Assembly (NCBI GenBank): GCA_021781695.1
Contig: JAJXWG010000130.1
Span: forward strand, 1-5,390
From: Pseudomonadota bacterium
GTDB taxonomy: Bacteria > Pseudomonadota > Gammaproteobacteria > Burkholderiales > Gallionellaceae
Direction of reading: 5' to 3'
Length of the DNA stretch: 5,390 bases
The position numbers and the translations under genes were made by a program. The notes below the pieces were generated by a model. The model did not search any database. It was given only the letters and a program-made list of their open reading frames with translations, and was not told the origin of the DNA. This document shows positions 1 through 5,237 of the stretch, in pieces (position 1 is the first letter of the stretch; each line of letters opens with the position of its first letter).

Positions 1-733
1 TCACATGATTCGCCTCCATGCTCAAAAGCGCACGCTCCGTCGTGCCGTTCTTGGATGTGACCCGTTCGCGCAGCACGCTGACGGATTCCTGACTACCTTC
101 TGCCAGTCTGCCTGCCCCCAGGAAGGTCGCAAGGCTCAACCTCCTCGCATCTTCTTCATCGAACCCCAGTGCGGCGGCAGCCTCTTCCAGCGCCTCCATC
201 ATGTAGAACACATAAGCCGGGCCACTGCCCGAGATGGCCGTCACCGCATCCATCATCGCCTCATCATCAAGCCAGATCACCTCTCCCACCGCGGACAATA
301 TGCTCCGCGCCTGTTCGCGCTGGGCCGCATCCACCGACGGCAGCGCATACAACCCCGTCATGCCGCACCGTATCAGCGCAGGCGTGTTGGGCATCGCACG
401 CACGACGGCCTCTGTACCGGCCCAGCGCGCGATGTCCACAGCGCGTATGCCTGCAGCAATCGAGATCAGAAGCTGTCCCGAAAGACCGGGCGCCAGCTCC
501 TGAATCACTTCATGCAGCTGTTGCGGCTTGACCGCCAGAACAATGGCCTGGCTGCCTTTCATGCCCTCTTTAATGCTATCCACTGCGCGCACTGCAAAAT
601 TCCTGATGAGGCGGGAACGATTGTCTGCATTGATCTCCACCACGCTGATCTGGCCCGCCGCAAAACCCTGACCCAGGAGGCCGCCGATCAACGCGGTCGC
701 CATGTTGCCGCCGCCGATAAAACAGATATTCAT
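1..733 (-). CDS. proC: Pyrroline-5-carboxylate reductase ProC (3' end cut by window)
   Basis: This enzyme catalyses the last step of proline synthesis, NAD(P)H-dependent reduction of 1-pyrroline-5-carboxylate to proline, in the cytoplasm. The window holds 244 codons from the ATG; the family is about 270 residues long, so some 25-30 C-terminal residues lie outside. Visible motifs in order: the Rossmann dinucleotide-binding glycine motif FIGGGNMATALIGG (5-18), AVKPQ (67-71), SIAAGI (91-96), MPNTPA (114-119), the substrate-domain motif AISGSGPAYV (166-175), and the C-terminal signature LRERVTSKNGTTERAL (221-236). The start is set by the N-terminal Rossmann strand and by an AAAGGGA ribosome-binding site just upstream, inside the end of yggS. 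The ATG shares an ATGA tetranucleotide with the yggS stop, so the two genes are almost certainly co-transcribed and translationally coupled. The identification is secure, and no damage is seen in the part present. Confidence 0.96.
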   Translation of the reverse strand, partial: MNICFIGGGNMATALIGGLLGQGFAAGQISVVEINADNRSRLIRNFAVRAVDSIKEGMKGSQAIVLAVKPQQLHEVIQELAPGLSGQLLISIAAGIRAVDIARWAGTEAVVRAMPNTPALIRCGMTGLYALPSVDAAQREQARSILSAVGEVIWLDDEAMMDAVTAISGSGPAYVFYMMEALEEAAAALGFDEEDARRLSLATFLGAGRLAEGSQESVSVLRERVTSKNGTTERALLSMEANHV

Positions 734-1431
734 GCTTCCCTTTCATGATAATTGCGCCTGCCGAAAATGGCGGAACCTATGCGCACCATGGTTGATCCTT
801 CGGCAATCGCCGCAGGAAAATCATCCGACATGCCCATGGACAGCGTGTCCAGATGCAGGCCCATTCTGTTGATCTTTTCGTACAAGCCCCTCAATTCCGC
901 GAACGCGGCGCGCTGAACTGACTCATCATCGCCCGGCGCAGGGACCGCCATCAGGCCGCGCAAAGTCAGATTGGGCAACTTCGCGACAGCTTCGGCCAGA
1001 TCGCCGATTTCTTCGGGCGCCACACCGCTCTTGCTTTCTTCATCGCTGATATTGACCTGAAGACATAGCTGCAAAGGCGGCAAATTTTCCGGACGCTGCA
1101 AGGACAGCCGCTCGGCGGTTTTCAGCCTGTCCACGCTGTGCACCCAGGCGAAATTCTCGGCGATCGGTCTCGTCTTGTTGCTCTGTATCGGCCCGATGAA
1201 ATGCCACTCGACAGCCAGGTCCTTCAATGCCGAGATTTTTGCAATTGCCTCCTGCACATAGCTCTCCGCAAAACACCTCTGCCCTTCCGCAAAGGCCTCG
1301 CGTATCGTGCCGGCAGGAAAAGTCTTGCTCACCGCCAAAAGGGTGATTTCATCTGCATTGCGCCCTGCAGACGCCGCAGAAGCGGATATTGCTGCGCGCA
1401 CAGCTTGCAAGTTTGAAGCTATTGTTGTCAT
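730..1431 (-). CDS. yggS: YggS/PROSC-family pyridoxal phosphate homeostasis protein
   Basis: This is a PLP-binding protein of the YggS/PLPBP family: a single-domain TIM-barrel fold resembling the N-terminal domain of alanine racemase, with no known catalytic activity. The family buffers or delivers pyridoxal 5'-phosphate, and its loss disturbs amino-acid metabolism. The 233 residues match the usual length. The PLP-binding lysine is K36 in LLAVSKTFP (31-39). Other motifs are EWHFIGPIQSNKTR (75-88), NISDEESKSG (127-136, with K134 at the position of E. coli K137), LRGLMAVP (157-164) and the C-terminal phosphate-binding stretch SMGMSDDFPAAIAEG (198-212) followed by MVRIGSAIFG. One mild oddity is FAESYVQE (54-61), where many members have FGENYVQE. 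The start follows a good purine-rich ribosome-binding site. The gene sits upstream of and overlaps proC, a widespread pairing. Confidence 0.95.
   Translation of the reverse strand: MTTIASNLQAVRAAISASAASAGRNADEITLLAVSKTFPAGTIREAFAEGQRCFAESYVQEAIAKISALKDLAVEWHFIGPIQSNKTRPIAENFAWVHSVDRLKTAERLSLQRPENLPPLQLCLQVNISDEESKSGVAPEEIGDLAEAVAKLPNLTLRGLMAVPAPGDDESVQRAAFAELRGLYEKINRMGLHLDTLSMGMSDDFPAAIAEGSTMVRIGSAIFGRRNYHEREA
737..743 (-). promoter_or_regulatory. Ribosome-binding site of proC within the yggS 3' end
   Basis: On the minus strand AAAGGGA precedes the proC ATG with only 3-4 bases between them. It lies within the last codons of yggS and supports the proC start that overlaps the yggS stop codon. 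The spacing is a little short, which fits a start used mainly by terminating or re-initiating ribosomes. Confidence 0.6.
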
Positions 1432-1434
1432 AAT
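1405..1434 (+). promoter_or_regulatory. Candidate sigma-70 promoter for pilT
   Basis: On the plus strand TTGCAA (1405-1410, 4 of 6 matches to the -35 consensus) is followed after 18 bases by CATAAT (1429-1434, 5 of 6 matches to the -10 consensus). Transcription would start near 1441 and give pilT a leader of about 50 bases. The element lies over the first codons of yggS on the opposite strand, so the two promoters would be close and divergent. It is a by-eye match; a promoter further upstream inside yggS is also possible. Confidence 0.3.
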
Positions 1435-1443
1435 CCCTTACCT
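1435..1443 (-). promoter_or_regulatory. Ribosome-binding site of yggS
   Basis: The minus strand reads AGGTAAGGG three bases before the yggS ATG at 1431. Two overlapping purine-rich cores (AGG and AAGGG) lie within normal or slightly short distance of the start and support it. Confidence 0.6.
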
Positions 1444-1484
1444 GCTCTTACACTGGGCTCTTGCGATGAACCACACATCTGGAA

Positions 1485-1494
1485 CATTATAATG
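1485..1494. promoter_or_regulatory. Palindrome CATTATAATG over the pilT start; possible -10 of yggS
   Basis: This 10-bp perfect palindrome contains TATAAT on both strands (plus 1488-1493; minus 1491-1486) and includes the pilT ATG. On the minus strand it is placed well for a yggS -10 box, with a leader of about 48 bases, but no good -35 hexamer is visible inside pilT. On the plus strand it would start transcription inside pilT, so it is unlikely to serve pilT. An AT-rich operator or a chance match are alternatives. Confidence 0.25.
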
Positions 1495-2535
1495 GATATC
1501 ACCGAACTGCTCGCTTTCGGCGTCAAAAACAAGGCCTCAGATCTCCATCTCTCCTCCGGCCTTCCCCCGATGATACGAGTGCACGGCGACATGCGGCGCA
1601 TCAACCTGCCCGCGATGGCGCACAAGGACGTTCACGCGATGATCTATGACATCATGAACGACGAGCAGCGCAAGATATATGAAGAGAACAAGGAGGTGGA
1701 CTTCTCCTTCGAGGTCCCCAATCTTGCCCGCTTCCGCGTCAACGCATTCATACAGCAACGCGGCGCGGCGGCGGTGATGCGCACCATTCCCTCCAAGGTG
1801 TTCAGCCTGGAAGACCTGAAGGCGCCCGCGATATTCACCGACATCTCGAGTTTCCCGCGAGGATTGGTGCTGGTCACAGGCCCTACAGGTTCAGGCAAAT
1901 CAACAACGCTGGCGGCGATGATCCACTACATCAACGAAAAGGAACAGGGCCACATCCTGACCGTGGAAGACCCGATCGAATTCGTGCACGAATCGAGGAA
2001 ATGTCTGATCAACCAGCGCGAAGTGGGCCGCGACACGCTGTCCTTCAACAATGCGCTGCGTTCCGCGCTTCGCGAAGACCCGGACGTGATTCTGGTCGGT
2101 GAGATGCGCGATCTTGAGACCATACGCCTTGCGATGACGGCCGCCGAGACAGGGCATCTGGTATTCGGCACGCTGCACACCAGCTCAGCCGCCAAGACCA
2201 TAGACCGTATCATCGACGTGTTCCCCGCAGACGAAAAGGAAATGGTGCGCGCGATGCTTTCCGAATCGCTGCGCGCGGTGATCTCCCAGACCCTGCTCAA
2301 GACCAAGGACGGCGCCGGGCGTGTCGCCGCGCACGAGATCATGATTTGCACACCTGCCATCCGCAATCTGATACGCGAAGCCAAGGTGCCGCAAATGTAT
2401 TCCGCAATACAGACCAGCCAGGGCATGGGCATGCAAACGCTGGACCAATGCCTGGTCAGTCTGGTCAAGACAAACGCCATCGCCTCATCGGAGGCGCGCG
2501 CCAAGGCCGTGAACAAGGATTTGTTCCCGCTATAA
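1492..2535 (+). CDS. pilT: Type IV pilus retraction ATPase PilT
   Basis: PilT is the hexameric cytoplasmic motor that drives pilus disassembly, and so twitching motility and, in competent species, DNA uptake. The 347 residues match the usual length. The N-terminal PAS-like domain opens MDITELLAFGVKNKASDLHL, a typical PilT start. The secretion-ATPase core follows: Walker A GPTGSGKST (130-138, K136), Asp box VEDPIEFVH (158-166), Walker B DVILVGEMRD (198-207, catalytic-type E204) and His box ETGHLVFGTLHT (219-230, H222 and H229). The C-terminal AIRNLIRE motif (289-296), known to be needed for retraction by PilT, is perfectly preserved and distinguishes it from PilU and PilB. The ribosome-binding site is weak, only GGA at 1481-1483, 8 bases before the ATG. 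pilU follows after 25 bases. All motifs are intact, so it should be functional. Confidence 0.98.
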   Translation: MDITELLAFGVKNKASDLHLSSGLPPMIRVHGDMRRINLPAMAHKDVHAMIYDIMNDEQRKIYEENKEVDFSFEVPNLARFRVNAFIQQRGAAAVMRTIPSKVFSLEDLKAPAIFTDISSFPRGLVLVTGPTGSGKSTTLAAMIHYINEKEQGHILTVEDPIEFVHESRKCLINQREVGRDTLSFNNALRSALREDPDVILVGEMRDLETIRLAMTAAETGHLVFGTLHTSSAAKTIDRIIDVFPADEKEMVRAMLSESLRAVISQTLLKTKDGAGRVAAHEIMICTPAIRNLIREAKVPQMYSAIQTSQGMGMQTLDQCLVSLVKTNAIASSEARAKAVNKDLFPL

Positions 2536-2536
2536 T
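2531..2536 (+). promoter_or_regulatory. TATAAT over the pilT stop; possible internal pilU promoter
   Basis: A perfect -10 hexamer spans the last base of the pilT Leu codon and the TAA stop. It would start transcription near 2543 and leave pilU a leader of about 18 bases with its ribosome-binding site intact. The best -35 at 16-base spacing is GTGAAC (2509-2514), only 3 of 6 matches. pilU is therefore more likely read mainly from the pilT promoter, with this as a possible weak extra start. Confidence 0.22.
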
Positions 2537-2548
2537 TGAAATGCACCC

Positions 2549-2553
2549 AGGAG
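2549..2553 (+). promoter_or_regulatory. Ribosome-binding site of pilU
   Basis: AGGAG lies 7 bases before the pilU ATG, a near-ideal Shine-Dalgarno match and spacing. It is clearly stronger than the site in front of pilT, and it fixes the pilU start at 2561 rather than at the nearby out-of-frame ATG at 2541. Confidence 0.8.
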
Positions 2554-2560
2554 CAACTTC

Positions 2561-3697
2561 ATGGAAAGAGACCAGGCCACAGAACTGATACACAATTTGC
2601 TGCGCGGCATGGCCAGCAAGAAAGCCTCTGACATGTTCATCACAGCAGGTTTCCCGCCTGCCTTCAAGGTGGACGGCAAGCTGGTCCCGGTTTCCAGCCA
2701 GCCGCTTTCCCACCAGCACACCAGGGAGCTCGCGCGCAGCATCATGAACGACCGCCAGACCGCGGAGTTCGAGGCGAATCACGAATGCAATTTTGCGATC
2801 AGCCCGCACGGCATAGGCCGCTTCCGCGTCAACGTGTTCATGCAGCAGCAGCATGTCGGCATGGTGATGCGCACCATCACCACCAAGATTCCCGATCTCG
2901 ACATCATGGGCATGCCCCCCATCCTGAAAGACATCGTGATGACCAAGCGTGGCCTGGTGATCCTGGTGGGCGCGACGGGCTCCGGAAAATCCACCACGCT
3001 TGCCGCGATGCTGGGGCACCGCAATCACAATAGCTACGGCCACATAATCACCATCGAAGACCCGGTCGAATATGTGCACGAGCATGGCAACTGCATTGTC
3101 ACGCACCGCGAAGTCGGCGTGGATACCGTCTCATGGGAGGCCGCGCTGAAGAACACGCTACGCCAGGCTCCGGACGTGATCCTGATCGGCGAGATACGCG
3201 ACCGCGAGACCATGGAATACGCCGTCGCCTTTGCCGAGACAGGCCATCTTTGCATGGCGACGTTGCATGCAAACAGCGCGAATCAGGCTCTGGACCGCAT
3301 CATCAACTTCTTCCCCGAGGAGCGGCGCGAACAGCTGCTGATGGACCTGTCGCTGAACACCAAGGCACTGATATCACAGCGCCTGATCCCGAAGAAGGAC
3401 GGCACAGGACGCGCGGCCGCGATGGAAATCCTGCTCAACTCGCCGCTGATCTCTGACCTGATCTTCAAGGGCGAGGTGCATGCAATCAAAGGCGTGATGG
3501 CCAAGTCCAGGGAACTGGGCATGCAGACCTTCGACCAGGCGCTGTTCGATCTGTTCGAGAGCGGCGCCATAGGCTACGAGGAAGCGCTCAAGAATGCCGA
3601 CTCGGTGAATGACCTGCGCCTGAAGATCAAGCTTGAGAGCCGCCACACTCTGGACCGCGATGTCTTAAGCGGAACCCACAACCTTCAGATGACCTGA
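2561..3697 (+). CDS. pilU: PilT-dependent accessory retraction ATPase PilU
   Basis: PilU is a paralogue of PilT that acts with it as an accessory retraction motor; in studied species it generally needs PilT to work and adds force. The 378 residues are typical for PilU and about 30 longer than PilT. The N-terminal domain holds KKASDMFITAGFPPAFKVDG (20-39). Core motifs are Walker A GATGSGKST (137-145, K143), Asp box IEDPVEYVH (165-173), Walker B DVILIGEIRD (205-214, E211) and His box ETGHLCMATLHA (226-237, H229 and H236). At the place of the PilT AIRNLIRE motif it has LISDLIFK (296-303), the expected PilU difference. The C-terminus NADSVNDLRLKIKLESRHT (345-363) is a recognisable PilU tail. It lies 25 bases after pilT, in one operon, and its stop abuts the convergent xerC stop. 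No terminator lies between them. Confidence 0.97.
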   Translation: MERDQATELIHNLLRGMASKKASDMFITAGFPPAFKVDGKLVPVSSQPLSHQHTRELARSIMNDRQTAEFEANHECNFAISPHGIGRFRVNVFMQQQHVGMVMRTITTKIPDLDIMGMPPILKDIVMTKRGLVILVGATGSGKSTTLAAMLGHRNHNSYGHIITIEDPVEYVHEHGNCIVTHREVGVDTVSWEAALKNTLRQAPDVILIGEIRDRETMEYAVAFAETGHLCMATLHANSANQALDRIINFFPEERREQLLMDLSLNTKALISQRLIPKKDGTGRAAAMEILLNSPLISDLIFKGEVHAIKGVMAKSRELGMQTFDQALFDLFESGAIGYEEALKNADSVNDLRLKIKLESRHTLDRDVLSGTHNLQMT

Positions 3698-4597
3698 TCA
3701 CCGCTTCTTCTTTGCGCGCGGGTGCGCCGCGTCGTAGATCTTGCTCAGGTATTGAAAATCCAGATGCGTATAGACCTGCGTGGTGGAGATGCTGGCGTGA
3801 CCCAGCATCTCCTGCACGGCTCTCAAGTCCCCAGAAGACTGAAGCACATGGGTCGCAAAAGAATGGCGCAGCACATGCGGGTGCACGCTGTCGCTCACAC
3901 CCTGTCTGATGGCCCACTGCTTCATGCGCAGCTGCACCACACGAGGCGAGATGCGCGCGCCTCTTGCGCCCACGAACAAAGCGCGTTCATCGGGATTTGC
4001 AAGCTGCGGCCGGACACCCAGCCAGGCCTGCAAGGCCGCCATGGCAAAACTGCCGATAGGGACGATGCGCGTCTTGTTTCCCTTGCCTGTCACTCGCACT
4101 TCGCCCGATCCCAGTTCCAGCTGTTCCGGATCGAGACTGACCAGTTCAGCAAGCCTGAGTCCAGAGGAATAAAAGAGCTCAAACATCGCCTTGTCTCGTA
4201 TCGCCTCTGGAGTGTCGGCAGACATATCGACAAGCCGCATCGCCTGGTCTGGCGACAAGGCATGGGGCAATGTCTTCGCCGACCTGGGCGCGCGCAACCC
4301 CATACATGGATTGTTTGCGAAACCATGGTCTCGCAACAGATAGTTATAAAATCCGCGCCATGCCGACAGCATGCGCGACAGCGAACGCCCGCCCAACCCC
4401 TTGCTGTGCAATTGCGCGACATAGCGCCGTATATGGTGCGCCTTGAGTTCTGCAAGCTTTGTGTCACCGCAGAGTTCAAACAGGTAGTCGAGATCGCGCG
4501 CGTAGCTTCTTGCCGTCAGCTCGGAATAGCGCTTCTCGAAGCGCAGCCAGGCGAGATAACCTTCAAGATAATGCCGGTTCCCGTCCGGGCAGGTCAT
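3698..4597 (-). CDS. xerC: Site-specific tyrosine recombinase XerC
   Basis: XerC works with XerD at the dif site to resolve chromosome dimers at division, under FtsK control. The 299 residues match the family. An N-terminal SAM-like core-binding domain (about 8-90) precedes the catalytic domain. The whole catalytic set is present: R148 in SSGLRLAEL, K172 in VTGKGNKTR, H241 and R244 in HPHVLRHSFATH (239-250), H267 in EMLGHAS, and the nucleophile Y276 in TQVYTHLDF. XerC rather than XerD is indicated by SSGDLRAVQEMLGHASISTTQ (from 254) and the ending YDAAHPRAKKKR. The start ATG lies 2 bases after the DUF484 stop with no purine-rich ribosome-binding site before it, so translation probably depends on coupling. 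The dapF-DUF484-xerC order is the one known from many Proteobacteria (dapF-yigA-xerC in E. coli), which marks this as the housekeeping copy and not a mobile integrase. Confidence 0.96.
   Translation of the reverse strand: MTCPDGNRHYLEGYLAWLRFEKRYSELTARSYARDLDYLFELCGDTKLAELKAHHIRRYVAQLHSKGLGGRSLSRMLSAWRGFYNYLLRDHGFANNPCMGLRAPRSAKTLPHALSPDQAMRLVDMSADTPEAIRDKAMFELFYSSGLRLAELVSLDPEQLELGSGEVRVTGKGNKTRIVPIGSFAMAALQAWLGVRPQLANPDERALFVGARGARISPRVVQLRMKQWAIRQGVSDSVHPHVLRHSFATHVLQSSGDLRAVQEMLGHASISTTQVYTHLDFQYLSKIYDAAHPRAKKKR
3785..3812. repeat. Perfect 11-bp inverted repeat with 6-base loop, inside xerC
   Basis: The arms GGAGATGCTGG (3785-3795) and CCAGCATCTCC (3802-3812) are exact reverse complements around the loop CGTGAC. 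They fall in the xerC codons for E263 to S271, around catalytic H267. No T-run follows on either strand, so it is not a standard intrinsic terminator. The conserved peptide explains part of the pattern, but any pilU transcript running past its stop would carry this hairpin about 90 bases downstream. Confidence 0.6.
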
Positions 4598-4599
4598 GA

Positions 4600-5226
4600 T
4601 CAGTGGTCGAGATACGGGTGCAGCGCGCTACTCGCCGATTCAGCAATGTACTGCAAATATACCGTACCCATCCCTGGATAGAAACGCTGCTTGTCCTCGG
4701 ATGCCAGCACCAGAAGGCCGATGGACACGCTGCCCTCATAAAGCGGCAGATAGGCAAAGGAATGCAGCTGGCTTGCACATTCCCCGAACCACTGCGCGGT
4801 ATCGTGCACCCCTTGGTGCAGGCAGACTGGCTTGCCGAGTTCGTCGGTAAACACCAGCAACTCCATGCTGGGGGGCGTAATTTGCCAGAGGTGCAAGGCG
4901 ACATGCGGCACGGCAAAGATATCGGTGAGCAGGTGCGGTATCATCTCGTGAAGCGTGGAAAGCTCGCGCGCGGCAAACAGCGCATTGGTAAACTCGTGCA
5001 GCCTGTGCTGCAGCGCATCGTTTTCGCGGCCGAATTCGACGAGCTCATGCAGCCTCTTCTCGAGCGCCTTGTTCTTCTCGCGCAACGCGAGCAGTTGCCT
5101 TTCTCCAAGCGAAATAGTGCGCCCTCCGTGCGGATGCGGCAGATTGATCTGCGCCAGCGTGTCGGCATACTCCTCGAAAAATTCCGGCGTGTTCAACAAA
5201 AAATGTGCGACGTCCTCTGGATTCAT
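4600..5226 (-). CDS. DUF484 (YigA-like) family protein, GAF-like, unknown function
   Basis: This is a DUF484-family protein, the relative of E. coli YigA; no function is established. In 208-residue numbering there is a short helical N-terminus with NTPEFFEEY (12-20), then the family signature LPHPHGGRTISLGERQ (29-44). A charged helical stretch follows (about 46-80, with LREKNKALEKRLHELV and GRENDALQHRLHE) that looks like a coiled coil. A GAF-like domain (about 83-205) ends in the typical SIGLLVLASEDKQRFYPG (168-185). No membrane segment or signal peptide is seen, so it is probably a cytoplasmic dimer. Two in-frame ATGs exist (5232 and 5226). The second is chosen because AAGG lies 7 bases before it but only 1 base before the first. 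It sits 9 bases after dapF (3 bases if the first ATG is used) and 2 bases before xerC, so it is co-transcribed with both. A ligand-sensing or regulatory role is possible but unproven. Confidence 0.88.
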   Translation of the reverse strand: MNPEDVAHFLLNTPEFFEEYADTLAQINLPHPHGGRTISLGERQLLALREKNKALEKRLHELVEFGRENDALQHRLHEFTNALFAARELSTLHEMIPHLLTDIFAVPHVALHLWQITPPSMELLVFTDELGKPVCLHQGVHDTAQWFGECASQLHSFAYLPLYEGSVSIGLLVLASEDKQRFYPGMGTVYLQYIAESASSALHPYLDH

Positions 5227-5233
5227 GCTCATG

Positions 5234-5237
5234 CCTT
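5234..5237 (-). promoter_or_regulatory. Ribosome-binding site of the DUF484 gene, overlapping the dapF stop
   Basis: On the minus strand TAAGG combines the dapF TAA stop with the AAGG core. Its spacing is 1 base to the ATG at 5232 and 7 bases to the ATG at 5226, which favours the downstream start. The overlap with the stop codon suggests coupling of translation to dapF. Confidence 0.5.

Noticed and set aside
5..748. Plus-strand open frame of 247 codons antisense to proC
   Set aside because: It mirrors proC, is rich in Arg, His and Ala as expected of a shadow frame, and has no recognisable domain.
1451..1466. Possible sigma-54 promoter before pilT
   Set aside because: A GG and a TTGC are present, but the GG-to-GC spacing is 6 bases rather than the required 10.
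2465..3106. Minus-strand open frame of 213 codons against pilT/pilU
   Set aside because: It crosses the pilT-pilU junction on the opposite strand and is rich in His, Ala and Asp with no recognisable domain; both pil genes are intact.
3680..3730. Bidirectional terminator at the pilU/xerC junction
   Set aside because: I see no stable hairpin followed by a T-run on either strand; the GC-rich GCGCGCGGGTGCGCC stretch pairs only weakly.
3698..4597. xerC as a mobile-element or phage integrase, with an attachment site nearby
   Set aside because: The sequence is typical housekeeping XerC in the conserved dapF-DUF484-xerC order; no att-like repeats, tRNA or phage genes are present.
3722..4681. Plus-strand open frame of 319 codons antisense to xerC
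   Set aside because: It is longer than xerC itself but matches no family I recognise, has no ribosome-binding site, and lies opposite a gene with all catalytic residues intact. Such frames arise from GC-rich codon use.
4805..4820. Short inverted repeat TGCACC-CCTT-GGTGCA in the DUF484 gene
   Set aside because: It has only a 6-bp stem, is inside coding sequence, has no T-run, and is expected by chance at this composition.
5077..5091. Short inverted repeat CTCGCG-CAA-CGCGAG in the DUF484 gene
   Set aside because: It has a 6-bp stem within codons of the helical region, with no terminator features.
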